Shown in pieces: positions 58,778 to 64,000 of a DNA stretch of 64,000 nucleotides. This stretch comes from Halobacillus litoralis (GTDB lineage: Bacteria > Bacillota > Bacilli > Bacillales > Halobacillaceae). Made by a program: the position numbers and the translations under genes. Location: contig NZ_WMEZ01000003.1 of the NCBI RefSeq assembly GCF_009856415.1, forward strand, positions 124,001-188,000. The letters run 5' to 3'. Below the pieces are notes generated by a model that saw only the letters and a list, made by a program, of their open reading frames with translations, was not told the DNA's origin and made no database searches. The stretch's first letter is position 1, and each line of letters begins with the position of its first letter.

Positions 58778-60274
58778 TTATTCTTCACTGTTCTGTTCAT
58801 ACTCAGCCAGCGTTACAGCAATTTCATCTTCAATATCCTTTACAGAACCAAGATAATTGTTCAACACAATCGAAAAGATCAACTCTTCTCCACCGGCTGA
58901 CGTCACATATCCTGATAGCGATGTGACTCCCGTCAAGGAGCCTGTTTTAGCCCGCACGTTATCTTCAGCAGCGGTGTCATTCATGCGGTAACGAAGCGTA
59001 CCGCCAACAAAACGTTCCCCATTGCCTGCGACCGGAAGTGAGTTCCAATATGCAGGGAACCACTCTTTCTCTTTTACTTGGTACAAAAGGTTGGAAATCT
59101 CATTGGCCGGAACCATGTTCACATGAGACATCCCTGACCCGTCACGAAGCCGCATCGTATCCGCATCAACGCCGCTGTCATTCAAGAAATCTTCCACAAC
59201 CTCCAACCCTTTATCCCAGCTTCCTTCATCATGGACCACTTTCCCCATCTCTTTGAGCAGCACTTCCGCATGGCCGTTGTTACTGATTTTCATGAACGGG
59301 ATAAACAATTTTTCAAGAGGGATGGATTCCTTTGATAGCACCACTTCTGCAGCTTCCGGCGTTTGACCGTCTACAACCTCTTTGCCTTTCACTTTTATCC
59401 CCTCATTTTCTAAAACTTTGTGAAAGAGGTTTAGCGCGAGACCCGTCGGTTCGGAAACCGCAATCCATGACCTTGAACGGCTTCCATCAACGGGGATCGT
59501 TCCTTCTATGACAATTTGATTGGTCTCATGTTTCCGCTTAATGGAAATGTCTTTTGATTGGTCGGAAGGTACAGTTGTGGTCTGATTTACGATTTCTACA
59601 TAATCGTTCTCAGGCGTGACCTTAATTTCTGCCGGCTCCCCGATCGTATCAGACGGATAAGCTGCTACAATGACCGTACCCGCATCATAATCCTCATTGG
59701 GAGAAACCGTCAGTGCAGATATTTGAGCACCCGTATAGTTGGTTTCATCGTTCCAGGCAATATCTTCAGATAAACGAATATCATCATACCACGTATCATC
59801 TGCTACAAGATCACCTTTCACTTCCCGGATCCCTTTCTCTTTCAACGAGCGGGCCATTGTAACGAAGTCCTTTTTCATCAACGTCGGATCGCCTTTTCCT
59901 TTGATATACAAATCTCCATGAAGTTTTTTTCCTTTGATGTCCCCGTCAGCAAGGATTTCTGTCGTAAAGGTATAATCCGGTCCAAGAACTTCCATCGCTG
60001 CAGCTCCCGTCAGCAACTTCATGTTCGAGGCAGGCTTCAACCGAATATCCGCATCATGTTCGTAGATTACTTCCCCTGTCTCTGCTGAACGAATACTCAC
60101 TCCGGCAAGAGCGCCATCAAGATCTTCATCCATTAAAATCGTGCGGATTTCATTACCAAGGTCGTCGTTTTCTGCCTTTACCCCCGGGTTCTCATACGTT
60201 TGATAAGGGGTCAGGATTATAAACGAAGCCATCATCAAAAAGACCATTTGTTTCCAACGAAACGGGTTCATCAT
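58778..60274 (-). CDS. dacC: D-alanyl-D-alanine carboxypeptidase, S13 (PBP4-type)
   Basis: The 498-residue protein begins at ATG 60274 behind GGAGGAA. It has a signal peptide/anchor (about 10-22) and all three penicillin-binding motifs: Ser83-x-x-Lys86 (PASNMKLL), SNN in ISNNGHAE and KTG in RAKTGSLTG. Domain insertions and length match DacC of B. subtilis. It trims the terminal D-Ala of pentapeptides in the cell wall. Confidence 0.9.
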   Translation of the reverse strand: MMNPFRWKQMVFLMMASFIILTPYQTYENPGVKAENDDLGNEIRTILMDEDLDGALAGVSIRSAETGEVIYEHDADIRLKPASNMKLLTGAAAMEVLGPDYTFTTEILADGDIKGKKLHGDLYIKGKGDPTLMKKDFVTMARSLKEKGIREVKGDLVADDTWYDDIRLSEDIAWNDETNYTGAQISALTVSPNEDYDAGTVIVAAYPSDTIGEPAEIKVTPENDYVEIVNQTTTVPSDQSKDISIKRKHETNQIVIEGTIPVDGSRSRSWIAVSEPTGLALNLFHKVLENEGIKVKGKEVVDGQTPEAAEVVLSKESIPLEKLFIPFMKISNNGHAEVLLKEMGKVVHDEGSWDKGLEVVEDFLNDSGVDADTMRLRDGSGMSHVNMVPANEISNLLYQVKEKEWFPAYWNSLPVAGNGERFVGGTLRYRMNDTAAEDNVRAKTGSLTGVTSLSGYVTSAGGEELIFSIVLNNYLGSVKDIEDEIAVTLAEYEQNSEE

Positions 60275-60602
60275 TATGTATATTCCTCCTTGAAAATTAT
60301 GGATAATTCTAACCTTAGCAAAAATGACAGAAAATTATAACTATTAATTCGGATAAGAATGAAAACAGTGCCATAGTCGCAGTCTTTAATACTTAACCCA
60401 TTTTTATACCGTTTTTGCCCTCATCCTTTCATTTCTAAAAAGGTGAGGTGTTAGCAAAACTTGTAATGTGGGGGTCCATATCCTTAAAAAGTGAAAAGCC
60501 TAATGAATGAAATAGGCGAATTCACCAATTCCCAAGAAACGATAGGCGAAGATTTCGGAATTGAATAGGATGAATAGATGTATTCAAGGGAGGCGAACGT
60601 TT
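60275..60602. other. divergent promoter region
   Basis: Upstream of the carboxypeptidase and the repeat protein. I see no clear sigma-A box for either gene. No open frame with a ribosome binding site. The GGGAGGCG site before ATG 60603 is clear. Confidence 0.5.
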
Positions 60603-61220
60603 ATGTATCAAATGAATTCTTTACCACCATATTTTCACCAGCGTCAGCAAGGGGCCATGATCTGCTTTCCACAAGGGCAGGGAGCTCAGATGCAGGGCGG
60701 CATGCAAGGAACGATTAAAGGAGAAGACGGTGAGGAAATGACCGTCACCTGTTATCCTTTATATCCTCAGGCCGGGGCGCAGAATGGTACGGGGAATCAA
60801 GAGAATGGAACCAGTAATGGAGAATCCGGTAGTGAGGGAAATGGAAGCGGTGAAAGTGGCGGAATGCAGCAAATGCCTCAGATTCCGTCCCAGGGACAGA
60901 GCGGGAGCGGGAGCGGGAATGGCAATGGAATGATGCCGGGCTTTCCTTTTCCCGGGCAAAATGGGAGTGGAACGATGCCGGGATTCCCTATGCCGGGCCA
61001 GAACGGAAATGGAGCAACCCCGGGATTCCCTATGCCAGGGCAAAATGGTGGAGGGAGCGGAAGTGGGATGATGCCAGGTTTTCCTCAACCAGGTGGCAGC
61101 CAAGGAGGCATGCCAGGCGGTGGAATGATGCCGGGACTTCCAGGGATGGGAGGTCAATCACGCGAATATCTAGAACCAGCACCCTGGAGCTATCAAGATT
61201 CCCATCATTACTACAAATAG
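60603..61220 (+). CDS. Gly/Pro/Met/Gln-rich repeat protein, coat-like
   Basis: The upstream open frame begins at ATG 60561, but GGGAGGCG lies before ATG 60603 (205 residues). Residues 60-110 are a Gly/Asn/Ser/Glu linker. Residues 110-170 hold tandem units MPGFPFPGQNGSGT, MPGFPMPGQNGNGA, TPGFPMPGQNGGGS and MPGFPQPGG. The ending is SREYLEPAPWSYQDSHHYYK, tyrosine- and histidine-rich. There is no signal peptide. Composition suggests a spore coat or other structural protein, but this is an inference from composition only. Confidence 0.7.
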   Translation: MYQMNSLPPYFHQRQQGAMICFPQGQGAQMQGGMQGTIKGEDGEEMTVTCYPLYPQAGAQNGTGNQENGTSNGESGSEGNGSGESGGMQQMPQIPSQGQSGSGSGNGNGMMPGFPFPGQNGSGTMPGFPMPGQNGNGATPGFPMPGQNGGGSGSGMMPGFPQPGGSQGGMPGGGMMPGLPGMGGQSREYLEPAPWSYQDSHHYYK

Positions 61221-61228
61221 AAAACTTA

Positions 61229-61265
61229 GTGCCTGCCCGGGAGCGACTCACAGAAAGGCAGGCAC
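61229..61265 (+). terminator. terminator of the repeat protein gene
   Basis: GTGCCTGCC/GGCAGGCAC stem with a loop of about 19 bases, then CTCCTTTTC. Confidence 0.65.
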
Positions 61266-61566
61266 ACTCCTTTTCATTCAAAATGTATTCCTGCACATGA
61301 ATAGTAAGCAGTACTAAAATAAGCATGCAGAAGAAGAAATAAATCCTGTTCTAGAAAATAAATGTTCCGAAAATTCCATGCCTAAAATTACAGTAACGAA
61401 ATCGAAAAGAAGTCCTCGATTGACTTAAATAAAGGTGTCTCCTAATAATTAATTTTTAAAATATTGTAAATTCGACATTTTTTACTTAACGCACAAAGAA
61501 TTAGAGAGTAAAATTCTAAGTAGATTCTGGATTTGATGAAAATGATAGAAAGGAAGAGACCCTAAA
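61266..61566. other. A+T-rich intergenic region
   Basis: No gene or clear promoter is visible. The 3' end holds GGAAGAG, a weak ribosome binding site for the next frame. Confidence 0.5.
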
Positions 61567-61794
61567 GTGACTACCAAAAACATTTACGACCGGTTGAATA
61601 ATGAGAAAATTGTGGGTATGTACTATAAGGTTTTAACGGAAATCTTTAATGGTACTTTATCGGAGGTGATGTTCAACGAAGTAGACTTATTAGAAACCAT
61701 TGCTGCAAAAAGAGGGATACACCTCTCCTATTACAGGTTCAAAGAACATTTAAATAGGCCTTCCCAGTTAATTTTACTTATTAGATTTCGTTGA
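61567..61794 (+). CDS. 75-residue protein, unknown function
   Basis: A GTG start ten bases after GGAAG opens a helical, basic-and-acidic mixed product (NIYDRLNNEKIVGMYYKVL, EVDLLETIAAKRGIHLSYY) with no membrane segment. No family recognised. The weak ribosome binding site lowers confidence. Confidence 0.4.
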   Translation: MTTKNIYDRLNNEKIVGMYYKVLTEIFNGTLSEVMFNEVDLLETIAAKRGIHLSYYRFKEHLNRPSQLILLIRFR

Positions 61795-62239
61795 TACTAG
61801 GAAGCCCAAGTCTCCATTACCTATCACTTATAAGAGGTATAAAGGATAAAGCAAGTAAAAGCTCAGGAAAGAATCTCCGTTTCTTCACCTTCCGTTCCTT
61901 ATTAATTATATTTCACCTTCCTCCCGAACCACTTCTCCTCTCAAAACACTTCTGGGCCAACCATTCATCTCTACATAAGAAAATTCAGCGATCACTTAGC
62001 ACCTTCATTCGTCAAACTCTGTACTGTATTAAAAATAAAAACTGCAAGGCAGCTATTTAATGGCGCAAAAGACACGCTACATACATGCTACAGTCCTACT
62101 TTTCAACCAAATATACAGAATTCCCAAGTCTCTTGGTTTAGGTTCATTTAAGCACCTATTTTCCCCCCTTTATATCCCAAACATGAATTCAGAATATTAT
62201 GTTACATTGGATTTGTGTTCAAAATACAGGAGGGATTCG
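61795..62239 (+). other. intergenic region and 5' region of the neutral protease gene
   Basis: No gene supported; the frame open from 62060 into the protease has no ribosome binding site. I do not find the palindrome of 15754-15766 in this region. Confidence 0.5.
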
Positions 62240-63826
62240 ATGAACTGGAAACACACAGTGGCAACATTTGTTTTAGGTACGAGCTTGGTGACTGGCGGAA
62301 CCATGGCTCACGCAGAGGTTGGAAATAATGGAAACGGGAAAGCAGAAAATCCTATTTTCATGAAAGACAACCTGCAAGGGAAAAAGGTCAAGTCCGAAAA
62401 GGGAGTCAAAGAGTTCTTCAAACAAAACGAAGCACTCTCCCAACTCAACCCAAATAGTGACTTGAAATTGTTGAAAACTGAAACAGATGAACTTGGGATG
62501 ACGCACTATACATACCAAAGAGTCATTGGTCAGGTTCCCGTAGCGAATGCTAAAGTAGGCGTCCATACTAACCAGGAGGGCCAAGTAACAGCTGTGAACG
62601 GGGAGTTACATAAAGATGCTCCAAAAAAAATAAAACAAACGAAAGAAATTAAAAAGAAAGAAGCGCTGGATTTGGCTTGGGATCAAATTGATGTCTCCCG
62701 TGCAGACGCGGACCATGTCCAGAAGAGTTTGAAAGGTGAAGACTTCCAAACGTTGACGGAGAACTCCGATCTCGTCGTTCATTATGAAGATGGCACATAC
62801 ACACTTGCTTATCATGTTGAACTGCAATTCTCCAAACCATACCCTGCCAACTGGCAGATCTATATCAACGCTGAAAATGGAGAGGTCCTTAAATCTATGA
62901 ACCTTGTTCATGAAGCGACGGGAACAGGCACAGGTGTTTTAGGAGATACGAAGTCTTTGAATACTTATTTCTATAACAATACGTATTATCTTTTTGATAC
63001 GTCCAAACCGATGAGTGGCGTCATTGAAACGTTTGATAACTATGGTGGCGAGTATTACAGCCTGCCTGGGTCTTATGTTACAGACTCCGGTAACACCTTT
63101 TACAGCGAGCGCCAAAAGGCTGCAGTCGATGCTCATTACTATGCAGGAGAAGTCTTTGACTATTACTATGATCAATTCGGTCGTGTGAGTTATGACGACC
63201 AGGGAGCAGACATCCGTTCTACCGTTCACTACGGCAGCAATTACAACAATGCAGCTTGGACTGGGAATCAAATGATTTATGGAGATGGTGATGGTTCCAC
63301 ATTCACATACCTATCTGGCGCAGATGATGTGGTTGCTCACGAATTGACACACGCCGTAACCGATACGACAGCCGAATTGGTTTATGAAAATCAATCCGGT
63401 GCACTGAACGAGTCCTTCTCTGACGTGTTTGGATATTTCGTAGATTCAGAGGATTGGTTGATGGGTGAAGATGTTTACACACCAGGGCAGCCGGGAGATG
63501 CTTTGCGCTCCATGTCCAACCCGAACGCTTACGATCAGCCTGATCATATGAATGAATACCAGAATCTGCCGAACACAGAAGCCGGCGACTGGGGCGGGGT
63601 ACACATTAACAGCGGAATCCCAAACAAAGCGGCTTATTATACAATCAACAGTTTAGGCATTGCGCAATCAGAGCAGATCTACTACCGGGCGTTGACGGTT
63701 TATCTGACACCAAGCAGCACCTTTACCAATGCTAGACAAGCCTTAGAACAGTCTGCTTTGGACCTTTACGGTACAACCGCTGCAAATGCAGTATCTCAAG
63801 CATGGGATAATGTAGGAGTGTATTAA
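62240..63826 (+). CDS. bacillolysin / thermolysin-like neutral protease (M4)
   Basis: CAGGAGGG lies before ATG 62240 (528 residues). Layout: signal peptide (cleavage near MAHAE, residue 25), FTP and PepSY-type propeptide (about 30-225), then the mature M4 domain. The zinc site is HELTH at 367-371, with the third ligand Glu in LNESFSDVFGY. GGVHINSGIPNKAAYY and the catalytic His region follow. It is secreted and zinc- and calcium-dependent. In the B. cereus group NprR drives a protease of this kind; an NprR-like gene lies at 14461 here, but no shared operator is seen. Confidence 0.92.
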   Translation: MNWKHTVATFVLGTSLVTGGTMAHAEVGNNGNGKAENPIFMKDNLQGKKVKSEKGVKEFFKQNEALSQLNPNSDLKLLKTETDELGMTHYTYQRVIGQVPVANAKVGVHTNQEGQVTAVNGELHKDAPKKIKQTKEIKKKEALDLAWDQIDVSRADADHVQKSLKGEDFQTLTENSDLVVHYEDGTYTLAYHVELQFSKPYPANWQIYINAENGEVLKSMNLVHEATGTGTGVLGDTKSLNTYFYNNTYYLFDTSKPMSGVIETFDNYGGEYYSLPGSYVTDSGNTFYSERQKAAVDAHYYAGEVFDYYYDQFGRVSYDDQGADIRSTVHYGSNYNNAAWTGNQMIYGDGDGSTFTYLSGADDVVAHELTHAVTDTTAELVYENQSGALNESFSDVFGYFVDSEDWLMGEDVYTPGQPGDALRSMSNPNAYDQPDHMNEYQNLPNTEAGDWGGVHINSGIPNKAAYYTINSLGIAQSEQIYYRALTVYLTPSSTFTNARQALEQSALDLYGTTAANAVSQAWDNVGVY

Positions 63827-63865
63827 AGTTTGTTAATTAAAAAGTAAAAGAGAATACTCACAGCC

Positions 63866-63893
63866 AAGCGTCTAAGGAATTCCTTAGACGCTT
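63866..63893. terminator. terminator between protease and next gene
   Basis: Fourteen-base perfect palindromic stem AAGCGTCTAAGGAA/TTCCTTAGACGCTT, T-run on the plus strand. Confidence 0.9.
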
Positions 63894-63914
63894 TTTATGT
63901 GCGAACTATTCCGT

Positions 63915-64000
63915 CTATTCCATCACCCATGCATACTTTACAAACTTCACTGTTTCTCCATGCATGATAAAATCATCGTCACTTGTTTCCAACTTCTTAA
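63915..64000 (-). CDS. 3' end of an unidentified gene
   Basis: A minus-strand frame enters from the window edge and ends at TAG 63915-63917, with residues DDFIMHGETVKFVKYAWVME. It is too short to identify. The bidirectional-looking terminator at 63866-63893 would also serve it. Confidence 0.5.
   Translation of the reverse strand, partial: KKLETSDDDFIMHGETVKFVKYAWVME

Noticed and set aside
62060-62239. An N-terminal extension of the neutral protease
   Set aside because: ATG 62240 has a strong ribosome binding site and starts a standard signal peptide; the extension has neither.

Overview
The window looks like chromosomal DNA from a low-GC, endospore-forming member of the Bacillaceae. A halotolerant Halobacillus- or Virgibacillus-like genome is my guess, not a demonstrated placement. 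Support comes from the protein families (a CwlJ-type spore hydrolase, YjzC, DUF2512, DUF3243, DUF3231, bacillolysin, PadR and PspC proteins), strong AGGAGG-type ribosome binding sites, frequent TTG and GTG starts, and sigma-A, sigma-B and ECF-like promoters of Bacillus type. I see no rRNA or tRNA genes and no CRISPR array.

Positions 1-21,130 are an accessory, A+T-rich stretch of short genes, mostly on the minus strand. They are membrane proteins, small secreted proteins, resistance-type genes (UppP, MFS plus ArsR, a broken S66 peptidase) and DUF5316 and DUF6366 proteins. Many are separated by a dispersed repeat of about 60 bp that I count roughly seventeen times here and nowhere else in the window. 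Each full copy joins a terminator-like hairpin with covarying arms to a C-rich block and a 12-bp near-palindrome (best form CTCGAATTCGAG). The copies nearly all point the same way and sit just 3' of a gene, which gives the stretch a gene-cassette appearance. The same stretch holds an NprR-like regulator with its own pro-pheromone gene, whose product carries the sequence DEESPPTNG twice, and an ECF sigma factor with a membrane partner.

Positions 21,131-34,700 are more ordinary: an MscS channel, a membrane diguanylate cyclase, a CwlJ hydrolase, a secreted lamin-tail/PLD protein, a DUF2975-XRE pair, and a sigma-54 activator followed by a -24/-12 promoter and a YjiH-aminotransferase operon. Positions 34,880-46,980 hold a frameshifted lactate-oxidase-family gene, an aldo/keto reductase, a zinc dehydrogenase, a manganese catalase, a nucleoside hydrolase, a PAS-STAS protein, several small stress-type proteins and three very short membrane peptides.

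Positions 47,090-58,560 hold a citrate-hydroxamate siderophore locus. A Fur box precedes an operon in the same order as rhbABCDEF of rhizobactin 1021: aminotransferase, decarboxylase, IucA/IucC synthetase, acyltransferase, N-monooxygenase, second synthetase. A seventh gene, an aspartokinase, is added at the end. A second Fur-box operon upstream encodes another IucB-like acyltransferase and an esterase-type hydrolase. Gene content predicts 1,3-diaminopropane, then its N-hydroxy-N-acyl derivative, then a schizokinen-like product. The window ends with a D-Ala-D-Ala carboxypeptidase, a Gly/Pro/Met/Gln-rich repeat protein, a bacillolysin and the 3' end of an unidentified gene.
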